NCBI GenBank assembly: GCA_002478745.1
Contig: DLQI01000016.1
Span: forward strand, 1 to 22,777
Length of the DNA stretch: 22,777 nucleotides
From: Rhodobacteraceae bacterium UBA7436
Lineage (GTDB): Bacteria > Pseudomonadota > Alphaproteobacteria > Rhodobacterales > Rhodobacteraceae
Direction: 5' to 3'
The translations under genes and the position numbers were made by a program. The notes beneath the pieces were generated by a model, which was given only the letters and a program-made list of their open reading frames with translations, did not search any database and was not told the origin of the DNA. Shown piece after piece: positions 22,768 to 22,777 of the stretch. Every line of letters starts with the position of its first letter. Within the stretch, counting starts at the first letter, position 1.

Positions 22768-22777
22768 ATCTTTCATG

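Overview
The window looks like chromosome of a moderate-GC alphaproteobacterium of the Rhodobacterales (roseobacter group). The basis is the type of porin at the left end, a CenR-type response regulator, GTP cyclohydrolase II with a RibB-like N-terminal half, and a run of core genes (ubiH-like, amidase, aminotransferase, ftsK, lolA; and a thioredoxin-TPR protein, Lon N-terminal domain protein and Trm112-like protein). Nearly all genes are housekeeping and tightly packed. I see no rRNA, tRNA, CRISPR array or intact mobile element.

Left edge (1-1262): a short fragment resembling the core-binding domain of a tyrosine recombinase is followed by about 100 bp holding three small stem-loops, then a porin gene whose reading frame starts inside its signal peptide with no start codon. 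The join at about position 342 looks like a recombination scar or an assembly chimera. A strong terminator closes the porin.

Region 1436-4597: a YggS-type PLP protein runs convergently with a ribA / L,D-transpeptidase pair that overlaps by 4 bp. ribA is divergent from cenR, which ends in a clear terminator. Region 4692-8361, all on the plus strand: a quinone-reductase/enoyl-reductase-like MDR protein, exonuclease III, then the closely spaced cnoX-like, Lon-N and Trm112-like genes (protein folding and translation quality). Region 8362-9576, minus strand: a ubiquinone-biosynthesis type FAD hydroxylase, convergent with and directly abutting the previous gene.

Region 9663-16388, plus strand: amidase, DapC-like aminotransferase, FtsK translocase, a 5'-truncated remnant of a Wza-type polysaccharide export protein, and LolA. 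Region 16393-19972: an SLT-domain lipoprotein and an AEC transporter on the minus strand, HspQ on the plus strand, and a gamma-glutamyltransferase family protein on the minus strand. Region 20118-22688: an orphan STAS / RsbW-like kinase pair on the minus strand (the kinase has an altered C-terminus that looks frameshifted), divergent from a thiolase followed by free-methionine-(R)-sulfoxide reductase. The right edge (22689-22777) has two related palindromes about 41 bp apart, one enclosing a perfect TATAAT.

The strongest items for a second look are the porin/integrase junction, the SLBB-domain remnant between ftsK and lolA, the RsbW C-terminal lesion, and the paired palindromes at the right edge. 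I found no convincing evidence for a wholly new multi-gene system.
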